In this document: positions 9,865 through 20,275 of the stretch, in pieces
Layout of the letters: each line of letters opens with the position of its first letter
Position numbering within the stretch: the stretch's first letter is position 1
NCBI GenBank assembly: GCA_021811235.1
Contig: JAJZPG010000001.1
Span: forward strand, 172,852-236,851
Source: Pseudomonadota bacterium
Lineage (GTDB): Bacteria > Pseudomonadota > Gammaproteobacteria > Burkholderiales > Thiobacillaceae
Direction of reading: 5' to 3'
Length of the DNA: 64,000 nucleotides
Program-made: the position numbers and the translations under genes
Notes under the pieces: generated by a model
Told to the model about the DNA's origin: nothing
The model's input: only the letters and a program-made list of their open reading frames with translations
The model's database searches: none

Positions 9865-11778
9865 TTACTGGCGCGCCAGCGTTTCCGCTTTCAGGCGCGC
9901 AATGAAGTCTTCCAAACCGAGCTGCCCCAGGTCCTGGTTGCCGCGGGCACGGACGGCGACCACACCGGTCTCCATTTCCTTGTCGCCGACGACCACCTGA
10001 TAAGGCAGCTTCTGCAAGCTATGTTCCCGAATTTTATAGGTAATTTTATTATTACTCAAGTCCGCCGCCGCCCGGATGCCGGCCGCGCGCAGCGCCTGGG
10101 TGACCTGCTGCGCATAGCCCTCCTGGCGCTCGCTGATGTTCATCACCATCACCTGCACCGGCGCCAGCCACAACGGGAAGTTGCCGGCATGGTGCTCGAT
10201 CAGGATGCCGATGAAGCGCTCCATCGAGCCGAGGATGGCGCGATGCAGCATCACCGGGATCTTGCGGCTGTTGTCCTCGGCGACGAATTCGGCGCCGAGG
10301 CGCACCGGCAGGTTGAAATCGAGCTGGATGGTGCCGCATTGCCACAGGCGACCGAGCGTGTCCTTCAGCGTGAACTCGATCTTGGGGCCGTAGAACGCGC
10401 CCTCGCCCGGCTGCAGGTCGAACGCGAGGCCGTTCTTCTCCAGCGCCGCAGCCAGCGCCGCTTCGGCCTTGTCCCAGCTCTCGTCCGAGCCGACCCGCTT
10501 CTCCGGCCGGGTCGACAGCTTGACCAGCACGTCGTGGAAACCGAAGTCCGCGTAGACCTTCTGCAGCATGACGATGAAGTCTGCGACTTCCTGCTCGACC
10601 TGCTCCTCCATGCAGAAGATGTGGGCGTCGTCCTGGGTGAAGCCGCGCACCCGCATGATGCCGTGCAGCGCGCCCGACGGCTCGTTGCGGTGGCAGGAGC
10701 CGAACTCGGCGAGGCGCAGCGGCAAGTCGCGGTAGGAATGCAGGCCGCTATTGAATATCTGCACGTGGCCCGGGCAGTTCATCGGCTTCACCGCATAGTC
10801 GCGATTCTCCGACGCGGTGGTGAACATGTTGTCGCGGTAGTTCTCCCAGTGGCCGGATTTTTCCCACAGCGTGCGGTCCATCACCGCCGGGGTGCGCACC
10901 TCTTGGTAGCCGTAGTCGACGAACTTCTGCCGCATGTACTGCTCGATCTGCTGCCACACGATCCAGCCCTTGGGATGCCAGAACACCATGCCCGGCGCCT
11001 CGTCCTGCATGTGCAGCAGGTCGAGTTGCTTCGCCAGCCGGCGGTGGTCGCGCTTCTCCGCCTCCTCCAGGCGATGGAGGTAGGCCTCGAGGTCTTCCTT
11101 TTTCGCCCAGGCGGTGCCGTAGATGCGCTGCAGCATCGCGTTCTTCGAGTCGCCGCGCCAGTAGGCGCCGGCGAGCTTCATCAGCTTGAACGCGCGCGGC
11201 AGCTTGCCGGTGGACGGCAGGTGAGGGCCGCGGCAGACGTCGAACCACTCGCCCTGGCGGTAGATCGAGAGCTCCTCGCCCTTGGGGATCACCTCGTCGA
11301 TGATCTGCACTTTGTAGGTTTCACCCAGTTCGGCGAACACCTTCATGGCCTCCTCACGCGACCAGACCTCGCGCTGGATCGGCAGGTCGCGCTTGACGAT
11401 CTCGTCCATGCGCTTCTCGATCTTTTCCAGGTCTTCCGGCGTGAAGGGCGTGTCGCGCGCGAAGTCGTAGTAGAAGCCGTCCTCGATCGCCGGGCCGATG
11501 GTCACCTGGGTGCCCGGATACAGTTCCTGCACCGCCTGCGCCATGACGTGCGCGGCGTCGTGGCGGATGAGATCCAGCGCCTCGGCATCCTTGGCGGTGA
11601 CGATGGCGAGCGCCGCATCGCGGTCGATCAGGTGGCTGGTGTCGACCAGCCTGCCGTCGACCTTGCCGGCGAGCGCCGCCTTGGCAAGGCCGGCGCCGAT
11701 GGACGCTGCGACCTGGGCGACCGTGACCGGCCCATCGAACTGGCGGGCCGAACCATCGGGAAGCGTGACATTGACCAT
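9865..11778 (-). CDS. thrS: Threonine-tRNA ligase
   Basis: A 637-residue class II synthetase. Order: TGS domain (1-62, '[20 protein letters not shown]'), editing domain with the '[16 protein letters not shown]' His pair and '[10 protein letters not shown]', catalytic core with zinc-ligand '[10 protein letters not shown]', motif 2 '[21 protein letters not shown]' and motif 3 near '[22 protein letters not shown]', then the anticodon-binding domain. Length is normal. A complete terminator hairpin ends only 22 bp before the ATG, so transcripts must pass it. It heads the thrS-infC-rpmI-rplT operon. Confidence 0.98.
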   Translation of the reverse strand: MVNVTLPDGSARQFDGPVTVAQVAASIGAGLAKAALAGKVDGRLVDTSHLIDRDAALAIVTAKDAEALDLIRHDAAHVMAQAVQELYPGTQVTIGPAIEDGFYYDFARDTPFTPEDLEKIEKRMDEIVKRDLPIQREVWSREEAMKVFAELGETYKVQIIDEVIPKGEELSIYRQGEWFDVCRGPHLPSTGKLPRAFKLMKLAGAYWRGDSKNAMLQRIYGTAWAKKEDLEAYLHRLEEAEKRDHRRLAKQLDLLHMQDEAPGMVFWHPKGWIVWQQIEQYMRQKFVDYGYQEVRTPAVMDRTLWEKSGHWENYRDNMFTTASENRDYAVKPMNCPGHVQIFNSGLHSYRDLPLRLAEFGSCHRNEPSGALHGIMRVRGFTQDDAHIFCMEEQVEQEVADFIVMLQKVYADFGFHDVLVKLSTRPEKRVGSDESWDKAEAALAAALEKNGLAFDLQPGEGAFYGPKIEFTLKDTLGRLWQCGTIQLDFNLPVRLGAEFVAEDNSRKIPVMLHRAILGSMERFIGILIEHHAGNFPLWLAPVQVMVMNISERQEGYAQQVTQALRAAGIRAAADLSNNKITYKIREHSLQKLPYQVVVGDKEMETGVVAVRARGNQDLGQLGLEDFIARLKAETLARQ

Positions 11779-11800
11779 TTTTCTTCAGACTCCGGAAACG

Positions 11801-11827
11801 AAAAAAGCGCGGACCGGCCGCGCTTTT
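11801..11827 (-). terminator. Terminator hairpin immediately upstream of thrS (candidate attenuator)
   Basis: Perfect 10-bp stem aaaagcgcgg/ccgcgctttt, 5-nt loop, then six T residues on the minus strand. It lies between tRNA-Val and thrS and leaves only about 22 bp to the thrS ATG, including the ggag ribosome-binding site, so no separate promoter fits downstream. Confidence 0.8.
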
Positions 11828-11883
11828 CGGGTACTGCTTTTTCAAAGGTTGCAGATTGTCTGCGAACAGCTGTGCGCCGGGGT

Positions 11884-11919
11884 TTATCCTGTGACAGCCA
11901 AGCTAGTTCGCGGTGACAT
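11884..11919 (-). CDS. Candidate 11-residue leader peptide upstream of thrS
   Basis: Minus-strand mini-ORF ATG...TAA encoding MSPRTSLAVTG, preceded by ggagg seven bases upstream. It sits between tRNA-Val and the thrS-proximal terminator, the position expected of an attenuator leader peptide. It has two threonine codons (ACT, ACA), which is suggestive but not strongly biased. It may be chance. Confidence 0.3.
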   Translation of the reverse strand: MSPRTSLAVTG

Positions 11920-11957
11920 TTCGCAACCTCCAGAGGTCATCCCGACCCGATGAATAT

Positions 11958-12034
11958 TGGTAGGCGCGATTGGACTCGAACCAACGACCCCCACCATGTC
12001 AAGGTGGTGCTCTAACCAGCTGAGCTACGCGCCT
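11958..12034 (-). tRNA. tRNA-Val(GAC)
   Basis: 77-nt cloverleaf on the minus strand with acceptor AGGCGCG/CGCGCCT and encoded CCA. Anticodon stem ccacc/ggtgg holds loop ttgacat, giving anticodon GAC. T-arm contains GGTTCGAGTCC. It lies directly upstream of the thrS leader. Confidence 0.95.
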
Positions 12035-12116
12035 AATGCGGGGCGCATCATAACCGAAACGGCGTGCGCGTGTCGAGAGGAAAACCCGTCATTCCGGATA
12101 TTTCGCCGGCCCGCCT

Positions 12117-13586
12117 TCAGTCCACCATCACGCAGCGCTGGCCCGCCCAAGTGCGCAAGCGCTCGAAATCTTCCGCACGGATCACGGAAAGCGGGCGTGT
12201 CTGGCCCAGTTCGCGCTCGATATGCACATGCGTCAGCGCCTTGCCTTCTGCCAGGGCGGCATACTGCGACGCCACGATGGCCTGTTCGATTTCCGCGCCC
12301 GAATAGCCTTCGCTGAGTTCAACCAGGCGCGCCACTCCGAATCCAGCCGGGTCGAGACCGCGTTTCTTGAGATGCAGGCCGAAAATGATTTCGCGTACCG
12401 ACGCGGCCGGCAGATCAACGAAAAAGAGTTCGTCGAAACGTCCCTTGCGCAGCAATTCCGGCGGCAGCCGGCTGATGTCGTTGGCGGTGGCGACGACGAA
12501 CACCGGGTTATCGCGCTCGCTCATCCAGGTCAGCAAGGTACCCAGGATGCGCTGCGAGACCCCGTCGTCGGCCTCCCCCGCCGAGATCCCTTTTTCGATT
12601 TCGTCCATCCACAGCAGGCACGGCGCCATGCGTGACGCTTCGTTCAATGCCTGCCGGAGATTCTTTTCGGTTTCGCCGATGTACTTGTTGTAGAGGCCGG
12701 CGAAATCCAGCCGCAACAGGGGCACTTTCCAGCTTCCCGCCACCGCCTTGGCAACCAGGCTTTTACCCGCCCCCTGCACGCCGAGCAGGAGAATCCCCTT
12801 GGGAAGCGGCAGACCTGGCGCAAGCGCGGGGTTCTGGAAGACGGCCTGCCGCTGGCCGACCCAGGTCTTGAGGCGCGCGAATCCACCCACATCGTCCAGC
12901 GTGACGTCGGGCAATTCCATTTCCAGGGCAGTCGCTTGCTGATCCTGCTTGAATCGCGCAATGCGTTTGACATCGCCCAGATTGAGTTCGCCATCCCCAT
13001 TGATCGCCTGTCGAATCAGGCGCTGCGCCTCGTCTTCGCCCAGGCCGGCAAGCTGATGCACCAGCAGCGGCAGGATGTCACGATCAATATGCAGGCTGCG
13101 CCGCGTATCACGCTGCCATCGGTCCAACTCCTCTTTCAGCAGCGTACGCACGCGATCCGCCGAGATGCCCGGCATGGCCAGCCGCGCCGACATGCGGGCC
13201 AGTTCCGGCGGCAGATCGAGCGCGGGACTCACGAACAGCAGGGTGCGGTCGCGCCGGTAATGATCGAAGGCGATCTCGCGCACCAGGCGCACATTCAGCG
13301 GATGGGTGAAAAACGGATGTGCATCCAGAAACACGTACAGGCCGTTCTGCGCCGTGGTATCGACATGCTTCAGCGCATCGGTGAAGTCGCTGGTGTTGTA
13401 CACCGCGCTCGTTTCGGTGCTGCGCTTGAGCCCATCCGCGAGGCTCCAGACAAATAGCGGAACATCGCGTGCCCTGCAGACTTCCCCCACGCGCGCGAGA
13501 AGGCGCGATTCCTCGTGGGTCTCACTGATCAGAATCGGGAAGCGCGCATCGAGCAGCGTGTTGAGATCGTTACTGAATTCCGGCAT
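12117..13586 (-). CDS. AAA+ ATPase, Ycf46-like
   Basis: A 489-residue cytoplasmic ATPase. The N-terminal 220 residues form a non-AAA domain ('LNTLLDARFPILISETHEESRLL' is typical of Ycf46-like proteins). The AAA+ module follows: Walker A 'GVQGAGKS' (about 269-276), Walker B 'LLWMDEIEKG' (about 325), sensor 1 'VFVVATAND', arginine finger region 'LLRKGRFDELFFVDLP', and a C-terminal lid. The family is widespread in cyanobacteria, plastids and proteobacteria; its role is not settled (carbon utilisation or photosynthesis links are reported in cyanobacteria). It precedes thpR on the same strand but no functional link is obvious. Confidence 0.9.
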   Translation of the reverse strand: MPEFSNDLNTLLDARFPILISETHEESRLLARVGEVCRARDVPLFVWSLADGLKRSTETSAVYNTSDFTDALKHVDTTAQNGLYVFLDAHPFFTHPLNVRLVREIAFDHYRRDRTLLFVSPALDLPPELARMSARLAMPGISADRVRTLLKEELDRWQRDTRRSLHIDRDILPLLVHQLAGLGEDEAQRLIRQAINGDGELNLGDVKRIARFKQDQQATALEMELPDVTLDDVGGFARLKTWVGQRQAVFQNPALAPGLPLPKGILLLGVQGAGKSLVAKAVAGSWKVPLLRLDFAGLYNKYIGETEKNLRQALNEASRMAPCLLWMDEIEKGISAGEADDGVSQRILGTLLTWMSERDNPVFVVATANDISRLPPELLRKGRFDELFFVDLPAASVREIIFGLHLKKRGLDPAGFGVARLVELSEGYSGAEIEQAIVASQYAALAEGKALTHVHIERELGQTRPLSVIRAEDFERLRTWAGQRCVMVD

Positions 13587-13648
13587 GTCGGGGAACGGTC
13601 AGGATCGTACTGGCCAAGAAGGCCGCAAGATTAGCCTGCACACGCACT

Positions 13649-14179
13649 TCACGCCAGTGGCCAGCGCCGGATGGCCTCGTAGTGAGCGCCGTCGGATTCG
13701 GTGACCGACTGCACCAGTACGAACTCGCTGACCGGCCAATGCACCGGGGCGCACGCAGGCACCTCGCCGCCTTGGGATTTTCGTAGCAGCGTGACATGCG
13801 GCACGTGCGGGCGCGGGTCGATGGGAAACCCGGCGGCCTGGAGGGCGGTATTCAACGCGCCGACCAGTTCGAGGTGCTGCGGCGGCGTCTGGCTCGCGCC
13901 CAACCAGCCGATGCGGTTGTGCCGCCAGTAGCCGGCCTGATCGAGGATCAGTTCGTATGCGTCGGTCCGGACGGCGTCCGCGCAGGCGGTCAGGGTATCC
14001 AACTGCCCGATCGGCGTGCTGCCGAGGAATGCCAGGGTGATGTGCAAGGTATCCGCGCGCATGCGACGCCCGCCCCAGTGCTGGTGCAGCCATTTGCCGG
14101 TGCGGTTGAGGGCGTCGCGGGTGGCGTCGTCGGGCCACAGGGCGAAGAACAGCCGCAGCGACTTATTTGAGTTTTCCAT
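13649..14179 (-). CDS. thpR: RNA 2',3'-cyclic phosphodiesterase
   Basis: A 176-residue 2H-phosphoesterase (LigT family) that hydrolyses 2',3'-cyclic phosphate ends to 2'-phosphates. Both catalytic HxTx motifs are present: 'HITLAFLG' at about 47 and 'HVTLLRK' at about 129. The N-terminus 'LRLFFALWPDD' is characteristic. ATG 14179 is preferred over the GTG one codon upstream. It stands between the Ycf46-like ATPase and a repeat-filled spacer before ispF. Confidence 0.92.
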   Translation of the reverse strand: MENSNKSLRLFFALWPDDATRDALNRTGKWLHQHWGGRRMRADTLHITLAFLGSTPIGQLDTLTACADAVRTDAYELILDQAGYWRHNRIGWLGASQTPPQHLELVGALNTALQAAGFPIDPRPHVPHVTLLRKSQGGEVPACAPVHWPVSEFVLVQSVTESDGAHYEAIRRWPLA

Positions 14180-14257
14180 CACGCATAATTGGATTCCCGT
14201 TCAGTCTTAGCCTGTCCGGAGCATGGCGAAGGATATGTCCGAATGGGCACAGGGCCA

Positions 14258-14302
14258 CTTCGGCAAGCTCAGGACAGGCTTCGACAAGCTCAGCCCGAAC
14301 GG
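14258..14302. repeat. Dispersed ttcgacaagctcag repeat, two adjacent copies
   Basis: The thpR-ispF spacer contains cttcggcaagctcagga and, directly after, cttcgacaagctcagcc. Related copies occur at 20099-20127, 20232-20254 and 37621-37651. This is a small intergenic repeat family of a kind common in proteobacterial genomes. Confidence 0.7.
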
Positions 14303-14352
14303 TGACTGAGAGCCTGTCATGACTTACGGAATCTCAAACAGGCTCGCCTGAT

Positions 14353-14835
14353 TCAGCCACGCCCGATCAGGCACACCGCCTCGGCGGCAATGCCCTCGCC
14401 GCGCCCGGTGAACCCGAGCTTCTCGGTCGTGGTCGCCTTGACGTTGACGCGCTCGACGGCGATGCCGAGGTCGACCGCGATGTTCTCCGTCATCTGCGCG
14501 ATGTGCGGCGCCATCTTCGGCGCCTGCGCGATGATGGTGGCGTCGACGTTGCCGGCGGTCCAGCCGCGTTCACGCAGTTGTTCGGCGACGCGGCGCAGCA
14601 GGAGACGGCTGTCGATGCCGGCGAAGGCCATGTCGGTGTCGGGAAAATGCCGGCCGATGTCGCCCAGGCCTGCCGCACCCAACAAGGCATCGCAGATCGC
14701 GTGCAGCAGTACGTCGGCGTCGGAGTGCCCGGCGAGCCCCAGGTGATAGGGAATGACGACGCCGCCGACGATGAGCTTGCGGTTCTCGGCGAAGGCGTGC
14801 ACGTCGAAGCCGTGGCCCACTCGAATGTCACTCAT
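14353..14835 (-). CDS. ispF: 2-C-methyl-D-erythritol 2,4-cyclodiphosphate synthase
   Basis: A 160-residue trimeric enzyme of the MEP isoprenoid pathway; it cyclises CDP-ME 2-phosphate, releasing CMP. Zinc ligands sit in '[11 protein letters not shown]' (D and H) and '[20 protein letters not shown]'; the C-terminal '[22 protein letters not shown]' is fully typical. Its start overlaps the ispD stop by 8 bp, so IspD and IspF, which act two steps apart, are coupled. Confidence 0.98.
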   Translation of the reverse strand: MSDIRVGHGFDVHAFAENRKLIVGGVVIPYHLGLAGHSDADVLLHAICDALLGAAGLGDIGRHFPDTDMAFAGIDSRLLLRRVAEQLRERGWTAGNVDATIIAQAPKMAPHIAQMTENIAVDLGIAVERVNVKATTTEKLGFTGRGEGIAAEAVCLIGRG

Positions 14836-15529
14836 TCAACTTCCCCAGAATCAGGCCCGCCAGTTCCAGGTCCTGCGGATAGGTGACCTTGAGGTTGCGG
14901 CTGTCGGACTCGACGAGACGCGGCTGCAGACCCATTTTCTCGATCGCCGAGGCCTCGTCGGTCATGTCGCTGCCGGCGGCGCGCAGGGCCTGAACCAGCA
15001 TGCCGTGACGAAACATCTGCGGCGTTTGCGCCTGCCACAGGCCGGCCCGCGGCACGGTGGCCTCGACCCGCGTGCCGGATGCGGTATCGGCAGCCGCGCG
15101 CTTGAGGGTGTCGGCCACCGGCACGGCGAGCAGGCCGCCCACCGGGTCGTCGGCGACTTCGTCCAGCAGCTTGCCGAGCATTTCGTCCGGCAGGCAGGGA
15201 CGCGCGGCGTCGTGCACCAGCACCCAGTCGTCCGGATCGCAGATTTTCGAGATGACGTCGAGGCCGTTCAGCACGGTTTCGGCGCGGGTGTTGCCGCCGC
15301 AGCGCAGCACTTCGATGCGTTCTTCCCAGCCCTGCCACTCGTAGTTGTTCCAGCGTTTGTCGGTGGGCGACAACACGACGAACAGCTTGTCGATGCGCGG
15401 CTCGCGCGCCAGCACCATCATCGCGTGCGCGATCATGGGAACCGCGTTGAGCGGCAGATACTGTTTCTCGATTGCCCCGCCCATGCGCGATCCCGAACCG
15501 GCGGCGGGAATCAGTGCATAGAACGTCAT
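14828..15529 (-). CDS. ispD: 2-C-methyl-D-erythritol 4-phosphate cytidylyltransferase
   Basis: A 233-residue enzyme that joins CTP to MEP in the isoprenoid pathway. It begins at ATG 15529 ('[27 protein letters not shown]'); the much longer ORF in the track is ftsK antiphase sequence. The nucleotide-binding loop AAGSGSRMG, '[11 protein letters not shown]' and '[11 protein letters not shown]' are all conserved. The ATG overlaps the ftsK TGA (ATGA), giving a tight ftsK-ispD-ispF run. Confidence 0.97.
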   Translation of the reverse strand: MTFYALIPAAGSGSRMGGAIEKQYLPLNAVPMIAHAMMVLAREPRIDKLFVVLSPTDKRWNNYEWQGWEERIEVLRCGGNTRAETVLNGLDVISKICDPDDWVLVHDAARPCLPDEMLGKLLDEVADDPVGGLLAVPVADTLKRAAADTASGTRVEATVPRAGLWQAQTPQMFRHGMLVQALRAAGSDMTDEASAIEKMGLQPRLVESDSRNLKVTYPQDLELAGLILGKLNE

Positions 15530-17799
15530 GCGTCGCCTCCGGGCGCCAGGACGTCGCGGTTGCCGTTGCTCTGCATGGCGGACACGAGGCCGGCGCGCTC
15601 CATGTCCTCGATCATGCGTGCGGCGCGGTTGTAGCCGATGCGCAGCTGGCGCTGCACCGACGAGATCGACGCGCGGCGCGACTTCAGCACGTAGGCGACG
15701 GCCTGGTCGTACAGCGGGTCGGCTTCCGCCGCCTCGCCGTATTCGCCGCCGCCCTCGCCCGCCTCTTCCGGCGATTCGAGCACGCCTTCGATGTATTCCG
15801 GCTCGCCCAGCGACTTCAGGTAGTCGACCACGCGGTGCACCTCGTTGTCCGACACGAAGGCACCATGCACACGCTGCGGCAGGCCGGTACCGGGCGGCAG
15901 GTAGAGCATGTCGCCCTGTCCCAAGAGTGCCTCGGCGCCCATTTGATCCAGAATCGTGCGCGAGTCGATCTTGGACGAGACCTGGAACGCGATGCGGGTC
16001 GGGATGTTGGCCTTGATGAGGCCGGTGATGACGTCGACCGACGGTCGCTGCGTCGCCAAAATCAGGTGGATGCCGGCCGCTCTGGCTTTTTGGGCGAGTC
16101 GCGCGATGAGTTCCTCGACCTTCTTGCCGACCACCATCATGAGGTCGGCGAGTTCGTCGATCATCACCACGATCATCGGCATGGTTTCGAGCGGCTCGGG
16201 GCTGTCCGGCGTCAGGCTGAAGGGATGCGTCAGCGGCGTGCCGGCCTTCTTGGCGTCGCGCACCTTCTGGTTGTAGCCGGCGAGGTTGCGCACGCCGACC
16301 GCAGACATCAGCTTGTAGCGCCGTTCCATCTCGGCGACGCACCAGTTCAACGCGCTGGCGGCCTGCTTCATGTCGGTGACCACCGGCGCCAGGAGGTGCG
16401 GGATGCCTTCGTAGATCGACAGCTCCAGCATCTTGGGGTCGACCATGATCATGCGCACGGCACTCGGGTCGGACTTGTAGACCAGCGACAGGATCATGGC
16501 GTTGACGCCGACCGACTTGCCCGAGCCGGTGGTGCCGGCGACCAAGAGGTGCGGCATCTTGCCGAGGTCCGCCACCACCGGGTTGCCGGCGATGTCCTTG
16601 CCCAGCGTGACGGTCAGCGGACTGGCGCTGTCGTGATAGGCCTTGGAGCCGAGAATTTCCGAGAGGCGCACGATCTGCCGCTTGGGGTTGGGGATCTCCA
16701 GGCCCATGGTGTGCTTGCCGGGGATCGCCTCGACCACGCGGATGCTGATCACCGACAGCGTGCGCGCCAGATCCTTGGCCAGGTTGACGATCTGACTCCC
16801 TTTCACGCCCACCGCCGGCTCGATTTCGTAGCGTGTGATCACCGGGCCGGGCGAAGCCGACACCACCTTCACCTCGACGCCGAATTCGGCGAGCTTGCGC
16901 TCGATCATCAGCGAAGTGTATTCCAGTGCCTCCGGGCTCGCGGTTTCCACCGCTTCGTCAGCGGGATCCAGAAGATGCAGCGGCGGCAGGGGCGAATCGG
17001 GCAGGTCGGAGAACAGCGGCGCCTGCTTCTCGGTCACCGCGCGCTCGGACTGCGGCACCTCCTTCACCACCGGCTCGATGCGGATCGGCGGCGCCTCCTC
17101 GAGCTTTTTCTTCACCACCGAGACCTTGGCCTCGCGTTTCTGCTGCGCCACTTCGCCCAGCTTGCGGTCACGGTAGGCCTGCCAGGTCTCGATCGCCCTC
17201 CAGTAGCCACGCTCGACCCATTCGCCGGTGCGCTCGGCCATGCCGAGCCACGACACCCCGGTAAAGAGGCTGAAGCCGACCGCCATCAAAAGCAGCAGGA
17301 TCAGCGTGCCGCCCGTAAAACCGAACAGCGCGCCTGCCGCCGTGCCCACGCCGGCGCCCAAAACGCCGCCGTGCGCGTCGGGCAACTGGATCGCCCAGTG
17401 CCAGGTACGCAGCCATTCGACGCCGGTACCCGCGAACAGCAACAGGCCGAAGCCGCCGAGGCGGAACCAGCGCTGGCGCCCGCCCGCCAGCGGCGTCTCG
17501 TCGAGATGGCGGAAGGTGTGGATGACGTAGGCGATCGCCAGCACAACCCACCACCAGGCCGACACGCCGAACAGCATCAGCAGCAGGTCCGACACCCAGG
17601 CGCCGGTACGCCCGCCGAGGTTGTGCATCACCTCGCCGTCGCCAGTGGTACTGAATCCCGGGTCGGCGACGTCGTGGGTAAGCAGGATCGCCGCCAGCAG
17701 CAGCGCGGCAAACCCTACCAGAAGCGCACGGGCTTCGCGCAGCAGGCGCTGCATGCGAGGTGGCAGGGAAGTCGACGAACGGGGTGCGGGACGCGCCAT
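15526..17799 (-). CDS. ftsK: DNA translocase FtsK
   Basis: A 757-residue septal DNA pump that clears chromosome dimers and dif sites at division. The start is ATG 17799 ('[20 protein letters not shown]'); upstream codons in the ORF track overlap the spacer. Order: four or so membrane segments (about 20-190), a short linker, the alpha and beta RecA-like motor domains with Walker A 'GTTGSGKS' and Walker B '[12 protein letters not shown]', and the C-terminal gamma winged helix ('[27 protein letters not shown]') that reads KOPS sites. The linker is short compared with E. coli. Divergent from trxB. Confidence 0.96.
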   Translation of the reverse strand: MARPAPRSSTSLPPRMQRLLREARALLVGFAALLLAAILLTHDVADPGFSTTGDGEVMHNLGGRTGAWVSDLLLMLFGVSAWWWVVLAIAYVIHTFRHLDETPLAGGRQRWFRLGGFGLLLFAGTGVEWLRTWHWAIQLPDAHGGVLGAGVGTAAGALFGFTGGTLILLLLMAVGFSLFTGVSWLGMAERTGEWVERGYWRAIETWQAYRDRKLGEVAQQKREAKVSVVKKKLEEAPPIRIEPVVKEVPQSERAVTEKQAPLFSDLPDSPLPPLHLLDPADEAVETASPEALEYTSLMIERKLAEFGVEVKVVSASPGPVITRYEIEPAVGVKGSQIVNLAKDLARTLSVISIRVVEAIPGKHTMGLEIPNPKRQIVRLSEILGSKAYHDSASPLTVTLGKDIAGNPVVADLGKMPHLLVAGTTGSGKSVGVNAMILSLVYKSDPSAVRMIMVDPKMLELSIYEGIPHLLAPVVTDMKQAASALNWCVAEMERRYKLMSAVGVRNLAGYNQKVRDAKKAGTPLTHPFSLTPDSPEPLETMPMIVVMIDELADLMMVVGKKVEELIARLAQKARAAGIHLILATQRPSVDVITGLIKANIPTRIAFQVSSKIDSRTILDQMGAEALLGQGDMLYLPPGTGLPQRVHGAFVSDNEVHRVVDYLKSLGEPEYIEGVLESPEEAGEGGGEYGEAAEADPLYDQAVAYVLKSRRASISSVQRQLRIGYNRAARMIEDMERAGLVSAMQSNGNRDVLAPGGDA

Positions 17800-17885
17800 G
17801 TATGGGGGATCGCGGGGAACCAATCGGGCAGAAACGCTTCGATTATCCCGGATATTCCAGGATGACGCGAGACGATGTGCGCTCC

Positions 17886-17924
17886 CCGGCTGCATCCGCC
17901 TGCGGATGAATACCGGGCAGCCGG
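17886..17924. other. Compound hairpin in the ftsK-trxB divergent spacer
   Basis: Nested inverted repeats ccggctgc/gcagccgg and atccgc/gcggat. The 196-bp spacer should hold promoters for both genes; this palindrome is its only obvious structure. No operator identity can be given. Confidence 0.35.
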
Positions 17925-17959
17925 CATGGAATTGCCGTCCGCAAGTTTGGTTAGAATAG

Positions 17960-18955
<996 letters not shown>

Positions 18956-18956
18956 G

Positions 18957-19616
18957 ATGAAGCGTAGCCGCAGCGCGCTCGCGCCGGCCTCGTTCGAGGC
19001 GCTGGCACGCGTGCGCCGCGCGCTGCGCGAGCAGGCCGCGGCGCCTGCCACGCTGCATCAAGCTCCGCACAAACCCCAGCCGCCGGCCGACGGTCCCCTG
19101 CTGTTCCGCCGCGCCGTCGCCGACGCCGTGCCGCTGCCGCCCCCCAACCGGGCCGAGCTCTCGCCGCCGCGCCCCAAACCCATCGCCCGCCAACGGCGCG
19201 CCGACGAACAGCAGGTTCTGGTCGACGCACTGTCCGACCCGTGGGACTGGGAGGCCGCTGTCTCCACCGGCGAGGAACTGTTCTTCGCACGCCCCGGCGT
19301 GCCCACCGCCGCCGTGCGCAAGCTGCGGCGCGGCGGCTGGGTCATCCAGGGCGAACTCGACCTGCACGGCCACACCGGCGACGAGGCACGCGTCGCGCTC
19401 GCCGCCTTCCTCAACCGCTGCATGCGCGAAGACCGGCGCTGCGTGCGCATCATCCACGGCAAGGGCCACGGCTCGAAAAACCGCCTGCCGGTGCTGAAGA
19501 ACAAGGTGCGCCACTGGCTGATGCAGCGCGAGGACGTCCTCGCCTTCTGCCAGGCCCGCACCGTCGACGGCGGCGCCGGCGCCGTCGTCGTTTTATTGAA
19601 ATCATCGTCACGTTAA
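18957..19616 (+). CDS. Smr/MutS2-type domain protein
   Basis: A 219-residue protein whose ATG follows the trxB stop by one base. The N-terminal 130 residues are arginine- and proline-rich and of low complexity. The C-terminal Smr domain is clear: 'GELDLHGHTGDEARVALAAFL' then 'RCVRIIHGKGHGSKNRLPVLKNKV' and 'WLMQREDVLAFCQA'. Smr domains bind or nick nucleic acids; stand-alone Smr proteins (SmrA/SmrB type) act on RNA or branched DNA, and SmrB cleaves mRNA at collided ribosomes. Which of these applies here is not determined. Confidence 0.9.
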   Translation: MKRSRSALAPASFEALARVRRALREQAAAPATLHQAPHKPQPPADGPLLFRRAVADAVPLPPPNRAELSPPRPKPIARQRRADEQQVLVDALSDPWDWEAAVSTGEELFFARPGVPTAAVRKLRRGGWVIQGELDLHGHTGDEARVALAAFLNRCMREDRRCVRIIHGKGHGSKNRLPVLKNKVRHWLMQREDVLAFCQARTVDGGAGAVVVLLKSSSR

Positions 19617-19628
19617 AGAAAGCCCATC

Positions 19629-20084
19629 ATGAGCGAGCCCGTCATCACCGATTTCGAACTGCCCTCCACCGGAAGCACCCCCTTCAAGCTGTCCGAGCAT
19701 CGCGGCAAGAACGTCGTCGTCTACTTCTACCCCAAGGACAACACCTCAGGCTGCACCCTCGAAGGCCAGGAATTCCGTGATCTGTACGCCGACTTCGCCC
19801 AGGCCAACACGATCGTCGTCGGCGTCTCGCGCGACAGCCTGAAATCGCATGAAGGCTTCAAGACCGCGCAGGGCTTTCCGTTCGAGCTGCTGTCCGACAA
19901 GGACGAAACCGCGTGCGAACTGTTCGGCGTGATGAAGTTGAAGAACATGTACGGCAAGCAGGTGCGGGGCATCGAGCGCAGCACGTTTGTGTTCGATGCG
20001 AACGGGAAACTGGTGAAGAGCTGGCGCGGGTTGAAGGCGCCGGGACATGCGGCGGAGGTGTTGGGGTTTGTGCAGGGGCTGTGA
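19629..20084 (+). CDS. bcp: Thioredoxin-dependent thiol peroxidase (Bcp/PrxQ)
   Basis: A 151-residue peroxiredoxin that reduces peroxides with electrons from thioredoxin. The peroxidatic cysteine is Cys42 in 'YPKDNTSGCTLEGQEFRD'. The resolving cysteine usually found five residues later is absent; the only other candidate is Cys96 ('KDETACELFG'), a position compatible with other PrxQ subtypes. The catalytic Arg lies in 'RGIERSTFVFD'. It is third in the trxB-smr-bcp run, which supplies the matching reductase. An inverted repeat followed by T residues lies downstream. Confidence 0.93.
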   Translation: MSEPVITDFELPSTGSTPFKLSEHRGKNVVVYFYPKDNTSGCTLEGQEFRDLYADFAQANTIVVGVSRDSLKSHEGFKTAQGFPFELLSDKDETACELFGVMKLKNMYGKQVRGIERSTFVFDANGKLVKSWRGLKAPGHAAEVLGFVQGL

Positions 20085-20098
20085 GCGTTGGCTTATCC

Positions 20099-20127
20099 GC
20101 CGTTCGCCCTGAGCTTGTCGAAGGGCT
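20099..20127. repeat. Dispersed gagcttgtcgaagg repeat copy
   Basis: Copy, in the opposite orientation, of the family seen at 14258-14302; carries cgttcgccctgagcttgtcg. Located just after bcp. Confidence 0.65.
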
Positions 20128-20158
20128 GTCAACAGTAGTGAAGGTTTTCGCTTGACGA

Positions 20159-20202
20159 CTGACCGTTGGCCGGGGGTAGCCGGCCAACGGTCAGCAGTTT
20201 TT
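20159..20202 (+). terminator. Probable terminator after bcp
   Basis: Perfect 15-bp stem ctgaccgttggccgg with its complement and a 6-nt loop, then cagttttt. It is the strongest hairpin in the bcp-helicase spacer and should end the trxB-smr-bcp transcript. Confidence 0.65.
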
Positions 20203-20231
20203 GCGAAGACCCTAACTACAACGAGCCGGCC

Positions 20232-20254
20232 CTACGACAGGCTCAGGGCGAACG
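20232..20254. repeat. Dispersed gacaggctcagggcgaacg repeat copy
   Basis: Third locus of the small intergenic repeat family; with the copy at 20099 it brackets the bcp terminator in opposite orientation. Confidence 0.65.
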
Positions 20255-20275
20255 GAGCATGGAGCGGTACGCTAT

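Noticed and set aside
11801-11945. T-box riboswitch before thrS
   Set aside because: The T-box sequence (AGGGTGGNACCGCG-like) is not present, and T-boxes are rare in betaproteobacteria; a plain terminator with possible leader peptide fits better.
15472-17865. 797-codon + strand frame opposite ftsK
   Set aside because: Antisense to a full FtsK; His/Arg/Asp-rich shadow sequence.
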